This document shows positions 43,739 to 53,301 of a stretch of DNA of 64,000 bases, piece by piece. Both the position numbers and the translations under genes were made by a program. The stretch lies in assembly GCF_000960995.1 (NCBI RefSeq), contig NZ_CP009433.1, positions 1 to 64,000 on the forward strand, read 5' to 3'. Below the pieces are notes generated by a model. That model searched no databases. It was not told the origin of the DNA and saw only the letters and a program-made list of their open reading frames with translations. Each line of letters begins with the position of its first letter. Positions within the stretch are counted from its first letter, which is position 1. This DNA is from Burkholderia glumae LMG 2196 = ATCC 33617. Its GTDB lineage: Bacteria; Pseudomonadota; Gammaproteobacteria; Burkholderiales; Burkholderiaceae.

Positions 43739-45320
43739 GTTGAGGTCCGCTAATTCTGGGAGTGGAACAAAGTTGGGGGAGGCATGCGTCGTGTCACGCG
43801 CCGGTCGAGAACTCCGGGGAGCGAAAGTGCGGGAAATGCAGCTTGAAGTGCCCCAGCAAGCAGCCGTCGAGCAAGCTGACGCGGGTCTGCAGCAAGAGAT
43901 GCGCGCCCTTGACTGACCACCGCATCTGCTGGCGTTTCGACATGCGCCGGTTGACGACGTGATTCATGACAGATTCCGCCGGCGCGGTCGAGATGCGACG
44001 CCCCTGCTGCCTCGCTTTCGCGTAGTCAACCAGGATCGGCGCATTGTTCTCGAGAAACGCACGTAGCCGCAGGGTCGCCCCTACCGCAGTCATGGTGGTG
44101 CTCGCATAGAACGGCTTCATCAACGGTGCGGCCTCCGCGAGCGAAGCCTCGAGCGTACGCGTGAGTTCGATACCGAGCGCCGCTCGCCCGCGCCACAGCG
44201 CGTCACGAATCTTCGCCCAGAGTCTTCGGCATCTTTGTAGGATAGCGGGTGCGGGCTCGAACGTGCTCGCGAACAGCGACGTCTTTACCGCATGCAGCTT
44301 CATGGCCAAGTGAAACCAGTCGAGCATTGGTGTTGCAACGTGCGGTACCACATCGGTGACCAGGGAGCGCATGCCCTGTGCGCCGTCGTTCACGACATCC
44401 ACTTCGGTTCCGGCATGCCAACCGCTGTTCTTCAGCGCTGCGGCGACAAGCATGGACGTGAGGCTACGGCGTAACGTGACGCAGGCGAAGCGTCGACCGC
44501 AGTGTCCGTCTCGAATGATGCGCCCGGCAACGACTTCGATCTTGGTGGTTTCCTCCAACGCATTGCCTGTTACGACCGTACTGTCTATCGCCAACCCCAG
44601 TCGGTCGGCGCTGCGAGAGGTATGGGTGGCCGCAAGCCACCCTGCTTCGACCTCCCGGTCTTCGATATCCTGACCCACACCAATCGTCTGCCGCCGAACG
44701 CACATGTGCGACAGCTTGGGTATGCCACACAACTCGCCAATGTGCTTTGCAGCTGAACGATAGGGCATCTGGGCGCCATCACGCGCGCACAGGTACGAGA
44801 CCTCAGGCGTAATGCGCGCCGGCAAAAATTTTGCGATCGGGCAGACCGACTCGCGGAATGGTGCGATATCGCCGTTTTCGTCCAGAGGTTCTGGCAAGCA
44901 CATGCAAGCGACTACGCGCGGAACTCGTATGTGGACCACGCCCAATGCTGTAACAAACACGCGGGAACGCCAGTCCTTGATTCGGCGAAAACGTCCGCAG
45001 TGAGGACACCTGCGTTTGGCTGCGTCATACGCGAGAACCTGCTGTTGAGTCACCGCCTGCTGCAGCACGCCGAGCAATGCGCGGGCCTCTGCAAGCGAGA
45101 TACCAAAGTCGGAGACTGTCGCGCGGGACGCGTCAGGCCGCCTCAACTTGCCGAGGCCAACGACCTGGCATTCGCCGCCGCCATCAACTCTGCGTAGCTC
45201 AACCTCCCATTGAATAGGCGACATTCTTGCCCCCAATTTGTTGCTTCGACGAGGCCAGCGTATCAGACTGCAGAGCACTCCCCCAGCTTTGTTCCACTCC
45301 CAGAATTAGCGGACCTCAAC
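43739..45320 (-). mobile_element. ISKra4-like element inserted in a recombinase gene
   Basis: Perfect inverted ends of about 34 bases, starting GTTGAGGTCCGCTAATTCTG at 43739, bound a single transposase gene. It sits within the 5' part of a tyrosine recombinase gene whose frame is open on both sides of the insert. Confidence 0.85.
43794..45224 (-). CDS. ISKra4-type transposase
   Basis: From ATG 45224 (MSPIQWEVELRR) this is about 476 residues. It has an N-terminal zinc-ribbon CPHCGRFRRIKDWRSR, then catalytic-type blocks AIDSTVVTG (Asp), VNDGAQGMRSL (Asp), DWFHLAMKLHAVK and a late AESVMNHVVNRRMSKRQQMRW (Glu). This fits the ISKra4 group of DDE transposases. It appears intact. Confidence 0.83.
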   Translation of the reverse strand: MSPIQWEVELRRVDGGGECQVVGLGKLRRPDASRATVSDFGISLAEARALLGVLQQAVTQQQVLAYDAAKRRCPHCGRFRRIKDWRSRVFVTALGVVHIRVPRVVACMCLPEPLDENGDIAPFRESVCPIAKFLPARITPEVSYLCARDGAQMPYRSAAKHIGELCGIPKLSHMCVRRQTIGVGQDIEDREVEAGWLAATHTSRSADRLGLAIDSTVVTGNALEETTKIEVVAGRIIRDGHCGRRFACVTLRRSLTSMLVAAALKNSGWHAGTEVDVVNDGAQGMRSLVTDVVPHVATPMLDWFHLAMKLHAVKTSLFASTFEPAPAILQRCRRLWAKIRDALWRGRAALGIELTRTLEASLAEAAPLMKPFYASTTMTAVGATLRLRAFLENNAPILVDYAKARQQGRRISTAPAESVMNHVVNRRMSKRQQMRWSVKGAHLLLQTRVSLLDGCLLGHFKLHFPHFRSPEFSTGA

Positions 45321-47020
45321 ACGAGGTGCTGGACGTCGAGCGTCTGCTGCGCACCATGCGCGATGACTTGGTGTCGATCGCGCTGCGCGAGGGCTCGCCC
45401 GTTCTGGTCGAGCACCTGCAGGCGTCGATCCGCAAGTACGGCGAGCCGCGCCTGACCCCCGTGTCGCTGCAGATGATCGAGCTGGCGGCCGGCAGCTGGG
45501 CCAAGGCCGCGCCGGCGGCGAATCACGCCGTCGCGCGCTGGTTCCGGCCGCTGGTCGCACAGCGCCTGGCCGAGGTCGGCGTGGCCACGGTGGGCGAGCT
45601 CGTCGCGTACTGCAACCGCCGAGGCGGCGCCTGGTGGCGCTCGGTACCGCGCATCGGCGTCGGTCGGGCGCGGGCGCTAGTGGCCTGGTTGCGCCGGCAC
45701 GCCGAGACGATCGGCCAGACAGTGGACGCCGATGTCGATGGGGTCGATCCGTTGCTGGCCGCGCCCGAGACGCGCGTCGCGCTGCGTCGGGGCCAGCTGG
45801 TGCCGATCCACCGCCTGGTGGTGCCGCACGAGCTCGCCGGCGCCCGGGGCGCCAACCGCGCACCGGCGTTTCCCTACATCTCGGCCGCCCACGACCTGGA
45901 CGCGGTGTTCGCGTACCTGCATCGTTACGACGGTCAGGCGGCCACCCAGCGCGCGTACTGGCGCGAACTCGAGCGCTTCGTGCTGTGGTGCGTGCTCGAG
46001 CGCGGCCGCCCGATGTCCTCGATCCTGGTCGACGACTGCGAAGCCTACAAGGCGTTTCTGGCCAACCCCTCGGACACGTTCCGTGGGCCGCCGGCCTCCC
46101 GTGCCTCGGGCCGCTGGCGCCCGTTCGCCCTGACGCCGCTGTCGCTCGACAGCCAGCGCTATGCGGTGCGCACGCTGCGCGCGGCATTCGACTGGCTGGT
46201 GAAGGTGCGCTACCTGGCTGGCAACCCGTGGGTGGCCGTGACCGACCCTAAGCCCGTCAAGCGGGCGACCAAGCTGCAGGTGCAGCGGGCGCTACCGATC
46301 GACGTGTGGAGCCGGGTGCGCGCGGAACTCGCCGAGCGCGCCGAAGGCCTGGGGCCACAGGGCCCGGACTGGCGCGTGGCGCGTGCGTTGGTGCTGCTGA
46401 TGGGCGACGCGGGCCTGAGAATCGAGGAGGCCGTGACGGTGGAGCGGGGCGGGCTGCAGTGGTGGCCTGCCGAGGACGAGACGCCCGCGAGCTGGATGCT
46501 GCGCTTGATCGGCAAGGGCAGCAAGGAGCGCATCGTGCCGTTGACCGAGGACACCGTGGCGGCATTGCGCGAGCACTGGCAAGACCGCGGCCTGGATCTG
46601 GACGCGCCCGGCGCCGCGGCCGACAGCGTGCCGCTGGTGGCGCCGACGGTGGTGCCGCCCACGCCTGCCAGTCGGGAAAAGTTTGGCGTGACCGACGCGG
46701 GGGAGGTGACGCGCGCGGCCGGCTATACCCCGCGCGCCGCGCGCCGGGTCGTGACACGGGCCCTCAGGCGCCTGCTCGAGCAACTGCCGGATTGGGAGGA
46801 GTCGGCCCGCCGGCAGCTGGCCGCGACCTCGCCCCACGCGTTCCGGCACACGTTCGGCACGCAGTCGGCTGCGGCCGGCATGGCGATCGAGGTGCTGCAG
46901 CAGGTGCTGGGCCATGGCTCGCTGCAAACCACCACGATCTATGTCAACGCCGAGCAGCAGCGCATGCGCCAGGAGAGCGCGAAGTATCATGCGCGCTTGG
47001 CTGCCCGCCGAGCCAAGTAA
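45321..47020 (+). pseudogene. Tyrosine recombinase (DUF3701-type), 5' end interrupted by ISKra4-like element
   Basis: About 565 residues remain. The N-terminal part has a helix-hairpin-helix-like DUF3701 region (RLAEVGVATVGELVAYC, WWRSVPRIGVGRARALVAWL). A SAM-like core-binding domain follows (RYDGQAATQRAYWRELERF). The catalytic domain has DAGLRIEEAV (Arg), GKGSKERIVPL (Lys), HAFRHTFGTQ (His-x-x-Arg), LGHGSLQTTTIYV (His, Tyr). The 5' part is cut at 45320. A matching in-frame stump (FNYLGEQGTAGF) lies at about 43705-43738 on the other side of the IS. A fused frame starting inside the IS at 45227 could still express most of it. Such integrases move genomic islands. A second copy lies at the right edge in inverse orientation. 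Confidence 0.85.
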
Positions 47021-47142
47021 GCGAGAGGCCGGCAGGCTAGTCTGGATGAACGCCGCACGGCCACCGGCACCCGCGCCAGCCGCCTTTTCGTGAAATCGTT
47101 ACTCGGTATCCGGTGTCGCCGACTGCGTCGAGCGGCGCCGGC

Positions 47143-48726
47143 TTACTGCCAGGCCGCACCTCTGCCGTCGGCCGTCGCGATCCGGAAGAAGGCCACCGCG
47201 TCACGAAGCGTGGCGGCCTGTTCGGCCATGGCCTGCGCCGCGGCCGAGGCTTGTTCCACCAGGGCCGCGTTTTGCTGGGTCACCGCGTCCATCTGGCTGA
47301 CCGCGGTGTTGACCTGTTCGATGCCCGTGCCCTGCTCGTCGGATGCCGAGGCGATCTCGCCCATGATGTCGGTGACCTGGCGCACCGACTTGACGATCTC
47401 GGACATGGTGGCGCCCGCCCGATTGACCTGCTCCCGTCCAGTTGCCACGTGATCTACCGAGCGTTCGATGAGATCTTTGATTTCCTTGGCGGCGCTGGCG
47501 CTGCGCTGGGCGAGCGTGCGCACCTCGCCCGCCACGACGGCAAACCCTCGGCCCTGTTCGCCCGCGCGCGCGGCTTCCACCGCGGCGTTGAGCGCCAGGA
47601 TGTTGGTCTGGAAAGCAATGCCCTCGATTACCGTGATGATTTGCGATACCTTGCCGGAGCTTTCCGAGATCGACTTCATCGATTCGACGACCTGGTCCAC
47701 GACGTTACCGCCGCGCACCGCCACGTCGCACGCATTGGTGGCGAGCATGTTGGCCTGCTTCGCGCTATCGGTGTTCTGCCGGACGGTCGAGGTCAACTGC
47801 TCCATGCTCGCGGCGGTTTCCTCCAGCGAGGCGGCTTGCTCTTCGGTGCGTTGCGACAGGTCCAGATTGCCTTGGGCGATTTCACCCGCGGCTGACTTGA
47901 TCGACTCGGCGGACGACTGGATGCCCGCGACGATGCCCCTCAGTTGCTGCCGCATGCCCTCCAGCGACGCCATCAGGCTGCTTTGATCCTTGTCGCGAAC
48001 CGGCGCCGCCACCGAGAGGTCGCCCTGCGCGATGCGGCTGGCCACGCTCGCGGCCGCGGCGGGCTCGCCGCCCAGCGCCCGGAGGATGCCGCGCGTAATG
48101 ACGATGCCCAACACAATCGCAAGAGTGATCGTGATCAGGCCGGCGGCCGTCAAGGTGAACATGGTGGCGGTGGTCATCGTGGCAACCTCGCCGGAGCGCT
48201 GGTCCAGCAGGGCCTGTTCGGCACTGCCGACGTCGGCGGCCACCGCACGGTAGCGATCCATGAACTGCTTGTCCTTGCTCAGCTTGAATTCATCCGTGAG
48301 CGCGCTCAGCGGCTGGGTTCCCGCGTTGACGTCGCGTCTCATCCCGATCAGCTTTTCGGCGACGCTGCCCACCTTGTTGCGCAACTGCAGCAGTTCCTCC
48401 AGGCGCTGTTGCTGGGCGGCGTTGTCCGAGGTGAGGCCGCGGATGACTTCGTACGCCTTGGCGAATTGGCCTTGGCCGGCCAGATAGGGATCGAGAAATT
48501 TGTCGTCCCCGGAGATCACATAGCCGCGTACCCCCGTCTCCATGTTGACCATGTTGGCCAACATCTCGTCGTTCGCTCGCAGCACGCGATAACTATGGAT
48601 GTTCCATCCGTTGGCGTCGTTCAGGCGCAGGAAATTGACGATGGAGATCGCGCTGCCGATCAGCGAAATCAGTATGACGATTCCGAACGCACCAGCGAGC
48701 TTCTGGCCTACGGTCAGTTTTTTCAT
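47143..48726 (-). CDS. Methyl-accepting chemotaxis protein with CHASE3-type sensor
   Basis: This 527-residue chemoreceptor has a membrane segment at about 10-30 (KLAGAFGIVILISLIGSAIS). A periplasmic domain with METGVRGYVISGDDKFLDPY follows, the CHASE3 hallmark. Then come membrane segment two (AGLITITLAIVLGIVI), HAMP, and the cytoplasmic hairpin with the invariant EGIAFQTNILALNAAVEAARAG tip. ATG 48726 (MKKLTVGQ) follows GGGAAC and is preferred because the upstream extension lacks any receptor-like sequence. No C-terminal CheR-tether pentapeptide is seen. It faces away from the two receptors downstream. Confidence 0.93.
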   Translation of the reverse strand: MKKLTVGQKLAGAFGIVILISLIGSAISIVNFLRLNDANGWNIHSYRVLRANDEMLANMVNMETGVRGYVISGDDKFLDPYLAGQGQFAKAYEVIRGLTSDNAAQQQRLEELLQLRNKVGSVAEKLIGMRRDVNAGTQPLSALTDEFKLSKDKQFMDRYRAVAADVGSAEQALLDQRSGEVATMTTATMFTLTAAGLITITLAIVLGIVITRGILRALGGEPAAAASVASRIAQGDLSVAAPVRDKDQSSLMASLEGMRQQLRGIVAGIQSSAESIKSAAGEIAQGNLDLSQRTEEQAASLEETAASMEQLTSTVRQNTDSAKQANMLATNACDVAVRGGNVVDQVVESMKSISESSGKVSQIITVIEGIAFQTNILALNAAVEAARAGEQGRGFAVVAGEVRTLAQRSASAAKEIKDLIERSVDHVATGREQVNRAGATMSEIVKSVRQVTDIMGEIASASDEQGTGIEQVNTAVSQMDAVTQQNAALVEQASAAAQAMAEQAATLRDAVAFFRIATADGRGAAWQ

Positions 48727-48949
48727 AGCGTTCCCGATTGGTTTGTGAATTGTGTGCAATGACGGCAACTGTTTTGGTTGCTGAAGTGATGTTGGCGTCG
48801 CAGAATCGGGAAAATTGACTCGTTTAGGATTGTGTGGAGGTATTTGTTGCCGAATTGATCTCGCGATTTCAAAAGTACAGACGCGCAAACGATGTCTCAA
48901 GCACGATTAACTTATCTCGCACGCGGAAGATCGATCCGATAGCGCGTGT

Positions 48950-49553
48950 ATCGGGATTCCGTATGCCAGACGAGGCTGCATATCGGCGCTGCGGTACGGC
49001 AGGATATGTTCGTGCTGCTCCTCGCCGACGTGACCAACATGGGGCTCGCTGAAGTCGCCGCGGCCACCAAGCAACTGGGTGCGCAAGGCGCTCGAAGACT
49101 CGCGACTCTGCTGCGTGCGGAATTACGCGCTCGCGCCGAGCTACCCAGGCGCCAGGCGGGCGCGCTGAGAAAGCGGCCAAGCCCAAGCTGCTCGCCCGGT
49201 ATCGGCGCATGCCCATTCGCGGTGGACAGGCCGCTCTGCTGGTGGAGTTCGCCTCGGCCGACGTGTTCTACCGCGAGATCGATGATCTCGTCGCGGGGAT
49301 CGCGCTCGCGGCCGAATGGCACGACTGTATCTCGGAGAGCGAGGCGCGAGCGGAGGGGGGACGGGCAAAAGTGGGGCTGATGAGTGCCTCCGAGGCCGAC
49401 TGGCGGGCTGTTTCGAGCGACCAATATCTGGATGCGCAGGAGCGCCTCGAACAACTCGCAGAGGGGGAACGATCAGCGAACCTTGATCAAGGTCAACGAG
49501 AATGCAATCAGTGGGGCTCCCCAACCCTTCAGCCAGTTTGGAAGCGAACGTAA
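48950..49553 (+). pseudogene. Decayed mobile or island gene remnants
   Basis: Two overlapping frames look protein-like but neither is complete. 48946-49140 reads RQDMFVLLLADVTNMGLAEVA, which has some Tn3-transposase flavour. The frame at 49209-49553 reads LLVEFASADVFYREIDDLVAG and then SASEADWRAVSSDQYLDAQER. The last segment is also similar in DNA to the end of the 141-codon gene at 62198-62623. Identity is uncertain; this is probably a scar of rearrangement. Confidence 0.35.
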
Positions 49554-49592
49554 ACAAGTTGACAAGATAATCTGCACGGTCTGGGAGCCGCA

Positions 49593-51290
49593 ATGAAAAA
49601 CATGACTGTATCCGCCCGCCTAATCACCGGGTTCGGGTTGCTGATGGCATTGTTGCTGGCAGTTGCGGCGATCGGTTTTTACGGGTTGTCACAGTTGAAC
49701 GAGCAACTGAACGCTGTCACGGTGAACAACACCGAAGCGAAGCTGGCTAACCGGTTGCGCGTATCGATACTGGACCGCGCTATTGCTGTGAGAAACTTGG
49801 CATTGCTTACCGATGCGCAGGGAACGGCCAAGGAGGTGGAGCGCATTAGCAGGCAGGAGAAAATCTACGCCGACGCCTATCAGACACTGGCGAAGACGCT
49901 TGCGGACGAACTCGGCACGACGCAGCGAGAGAAAACGCTCCTCGTCCAGCTCGAGCAGGACGAAGCGGCGGCCCAGCCTGCATTGCGCAAGGCCACTCAG
50001 TTGGGTTTGTCGAATGATATGGCTGGCGCTACTCGGGAACTGCTGCAGAACGTCAGGCCGCTACAACAGAGTTGGCTGGCACACGCGGTCGAGCTGGTCG
50101 ATTTCGAGGACCAGCTCAACGACCAAGCGCAACATGACGCGGTGCGCACGTACTCTAGCGTTCGCGTACTGATCGCAGCCATCGTTGCCGGTTCGCTGCT
50201 TCTGGCAGCCGTGACCGCAATCCTCATTACGCGCAGCATCCTGAGCCAGCTCGGCGGCGAACCCGGTTTCGCGCAGTCCGTGGCGGCGGAAATCGCCAAT
50301 GGCAATCTGATGGTGGATTTGCACCTGAAGCCTAGCGATTCGACCAGCCTCATGGCATCGCTGGAATCGATGCGCGCCAGGCTCACGTCGATCGTGCACG
50401 GCATCAAGACCTCGGCCGAATCCATCTCGGTTGCCGCCAACGAGGTTGCCCAGGGCAATGTCGCTCTCTCGCAGCGCACCGAAGAGCAGGCGGCATCGCT
50501 CGAAGAGACGTCTGCCAGCATGGAAGAAGTGACCTCGGCGGTGAAGCACAATACTGACAATGCCCGGCAGGGCAGCGCGCTCGCGGTCACGGCGTCGCAG
50601 ACCGCTGCGTCTGGCGGTGACGTGGTCCGTCAAGTGGTGGGCACCATGGAAGACATCACGTCGAGCTCGCGCAAGGTTACCGAGATCATTTCCGTGATCG
50701 AGGGGATCGCTTTCCAGACCAATATTCTGGCACTCAACGCGGCGGTCGAGGCAGCACGCGCAGGCGAGCAGGGCCGCGGCTTTGCCGTCGTCGCAGGGGA
50801 AGTGCGCACCCTGGCGCAGCGCAGTGCGGTGGCGGCCAAGGAAATCAAGGCACTGATCGAAACGTCGGCGTCGCACGTGGCTGCCGGCTCGCAATTGGTT
50901 GCCGGCGCTGGCGCGACCATGGATGAGATCGTCCGTTCGGTACAGCGGGTCACCGACATCATGGGCGAGATCGCGTCGGCGTCGGCGGAGCAAAGCACGG
51001 GAATCGAACAGATCAACACGGCCGTGGCGCAGATGGACGAGGTCACCCAGCAGAACGCGGCGCTGGTGGAGCAGGCCACGGCCGCGGCGCAGTCGATGGC
51101 GGATCAGGCGGAAAGCCTGCGGGCCACGGTGTCCATCTTCCGGGTCGATGCAAGGGCGCAGACGGAGCTCGCTGCACCGGTGAAGCAGTCCGTTAGCGTC
51201 GGGCCGAAGCAGGCGAAGCGCCGCTATGAGCCGGCGCAGCCCCGGCTGGCTGCGGCTAGGACGGGAAGCGGCGAGTGGGCCACGTCCTGA
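49593..51290 (+). CDS. Methyl-accepting chemotaxis protein with four-helix-bundle sensor
   Basis: This 565-residue receptor has membrane segment one at about 10-30 (LITGFGLLMALLLAVAAIGFY). A 4HB_MCP-type periplasmic helical sensor follows, then membrane segment two (VLIAAIVAGSLLLAAVTAILI), HAMP, and the signalling hairpin with EGIAFQTNILALNAAVEAARAG. The C-terminal tail is basic and has no CheR pentapeptide. It lies just ahead of another receptor gene in the same orientation. Confidence 0.94.
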   Translation: MKNMTVSARLITGFGLLMALLLAVAAIGFYGLSQLNEQLNAVTVNNTEAKLANRLRVSILDRAIAVRNLALLTDAQGTAKEVERISRQEKIYADAYQTLAKTLADELGTTQREKTLLVQLEQDEAAAQPALRKATQLGLSNDMAGATRELLQNVRPLQQSWLAHAVELVDFEDQLNDQAQHDAVRTYSSVRVLIAAIVAGSLLLAAVTAILITRSILSQLGGEPGFAQSVAAEIANGNLMVDLHLKPSDSTSLMASLESMRARLTSIVHGIKTSAESISVAANEVAQGNVALSQRTEEQAASLEETSASMEEVTSAVKHNTDNARQGSALAVTASQTAASGGDVVRQVVGTMEDITSSSRKVTEIISVIEGIAFQTNILALNAAVEAARAGEQGRGFAVVAGEVRTLAQRSAVAAKEIKALIETSASHVAAGSQLVAGAGATMDEIVRSVQRVTDIMGEIASASAEQSTGIEQINTAVAQMDEVTQQNAALVEQATAAAQSMADQAESLRATVSIFRVDARAQTELAAPVKQSVSVGPKQAKRRYEPAQPRLAAARTGSGEWATS

Positions 51291-51466
51291 CCTGCGAGCA
51301 GGCGATCAATCGCCTTTTCGTTGCCGCCGCTCTCTGGATCGACACCAAACGCGGGGAGCGGGTTACCCCTAATAAGGACAAACACCTAGCGTTCTTCAGC
51401 AAGCCACCCGGGCGTCGTAGTTACATTTGTCTTTCCGATGTCTTGCGTTTTAATGTGGAGAATGTA

Positions 51467-53048
51467 ATGTCCTTTCTAGTTAATCTTAAGATTGGCAGCC
51501 GGCTGGCGATTGGCTTCGCCATTTCAGTCGGGCTCGTGTGTGTGATCGGCGCGATGGCGATCTGGCAGATCGGCAAGGTGTATCAGAAAACCGAGGAAAT
51601 CTCCGGCGAGATCCTGCCAACTGTTCAGACGCTCAGCGATGTCCGAGCGACGGCCAATACCGTTCGGCGCGCGACCCTGCGAGGCCTGCTTGAGGCCGAC
51701 CAGCAAGGGCGCAACGCGCAGCGGGAGGCTCACGACACGGCGCTGCGGCAGTACGAAAGCCTGTTTGCCAGCTATAAGTCGCTGGCGAAATCGTCCGACG
51801 GCGCACGGCTCACCCAGGACATCGAAGCCGCCTGGGCGATTTTCCTGAAAAACGATCAGCGATTGCAGGAGGCAGTCGCAGCGGGCAAAACCGATGCGCT
51901 TGAGATGCGGACGCTGGCGACCAGGGGAAGTGCAACCGAGTTCGCGAGCTTCGTGAAGGTGGTCGAGGCAGCGGTACAGGCGAGTCGGGAACGCAGTGAT
52001 TCAGCCAGCGCATCCGCCTTGACTTCGTACCACTCGGCGGTGCGCGGCACGGTCATGCTGGTGGCGGTGGCGGTGGCCGCCGGCATCGGCATTGCGATCC
52101 TGATCACGCGCTCCATCACCCGGCCGCTCAACCGCGCTGTCACCGTCGCGCAGACTGTCGCGCAAGGCGATCTCACCTCGGACATCGATGTGAGCGGCAA
52201 GGACGAGACGGCCATGCTGCTTGCCGCGCTCAAGGAGATGAACGCTCGGCTTGCCCGGATGGTGGGCGACATCCAGCAGAGCGCCGACAGCATTGCGACC
52301 GCGTCCTCGGAAATCGCGTCCGGTAACGTCGATCTCAGCCAACGCACCGAGGAGCAGGCCGCCTCGTTGGAAGAGACCGCCGCGAGCATGGAGCAGCTGA
52401 CTTCGGCGGTCAAGCAGAACGCGGACAACGCGCAGCAAGGCAGCAGCGTGGCGAAGAACGCCTCCGAAGTGGCCGAGCATGGCGGCACGGTCGTGAGCCG
52501 AGTCGTGGACACAATGCAGGAAATCAGCGAGCGAGCGGGCCGCATGTCGTCCATCATCGTCACGATCGAAGGCATCGCATTCCAGACCAACATCCTTGCG
52601 CTCAACGCGGCCGTGGAGGCCGCGCGCGCCGGCGAGCAGGGCCGCGGATTCGCGGTGGTGGCGGGCGAGGTGCGCACGCTTGCGCAACGCAGTGCCGCGG
52701 CGGCCAAGGAGATCAAGGATCTGATTACAGAGTCGGGTCGACGGAGTGAATAAGGGGGGAGCGCTGGTAGCTGAGGCTGGGGCCACGATGAAGGAAGTGG
52801 TCAGCGCCGTGGCCCGAGTTACGGACCTCATGGAGGAAATCTCCGCTGCTTCGCAAGAGCAGCGCAAGGGTATCGAGCAGGTGAATCAGGCGGTCACGCA
52901 AATGGATGAGGTGACGCAGCAAAACGCGGCGCTGGTGGAAGAGGCGGCCGCGGCTGCGCAATCGATGTCCTCTCAGTCGTCTAGCTTGAAGGACATGATC
53001 TCGGTGTTCCGCATCTCCGCGGGCCGCGCCAGCGTGCCTAACGTGTAG
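51467..53048 (+). pseudogene. Methyl-accepting chemotaxis protein with one-base frameshift
   Basis: The start is ATG 51467 (MSFLVNLKIGSRLAIGFAIS) with GGAG upstream. A membrane segment, four-helix sensor, second membrane segment (LVAVAVAAGIGIAILITRSI), HAMP and signalling tip (EGIAFQTNILALNAAVE) are all in frame up to about 52733. There an extra G in TCGGGTCG shifts the frame to a TAA at 52751. Removing one G restores ESVDGVNKGGALVAEAG and an open frame to 53048. The break lies in the descending arm of the hairpin, so the truncated product would lack part of the methylation helix. A sequencing error is possible. Confidence 0.88.
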
Positions 53049-53061
53049 AAGTCGCGACCCG

Positions 53062-53216
53062 ATCTGACAGTTACCCGTTCCGACGGTGCGTGACTGTCAG
53101 ATCAGATTCAGGTGGCTCACTTTCTCCTTCCACACCTCCTTGCCCGCGATGAGCGTCTGCAGAGGCGTGCGACCGCAGCACATCTTACCCTGATGGTGTT
53201 GATGTCCGCACAGAAC
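53062..53216 (-). pseudogene. IS481-type transposase C-terminal remnant
   Basis: On the minus strand the last 35 codons (ending at 53097) read HHQGKMCCGRTPLQTLIAGK, a typical IS481-family C-terminus. They are followed by an end-like GATCTGACAGT motif at 53069-53098. Everything upstream is replaced by the IS21 that starts at 53217. Confidence 0.6.
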
Positions 53217-53301
53217 TGACCCACTAGAGCTGAAAATTTTCATCGAATTTTGACCCACGTGATTGAATGCCCTGCTCAATCTTTGAGCAGGGGATACAAA
53301 G

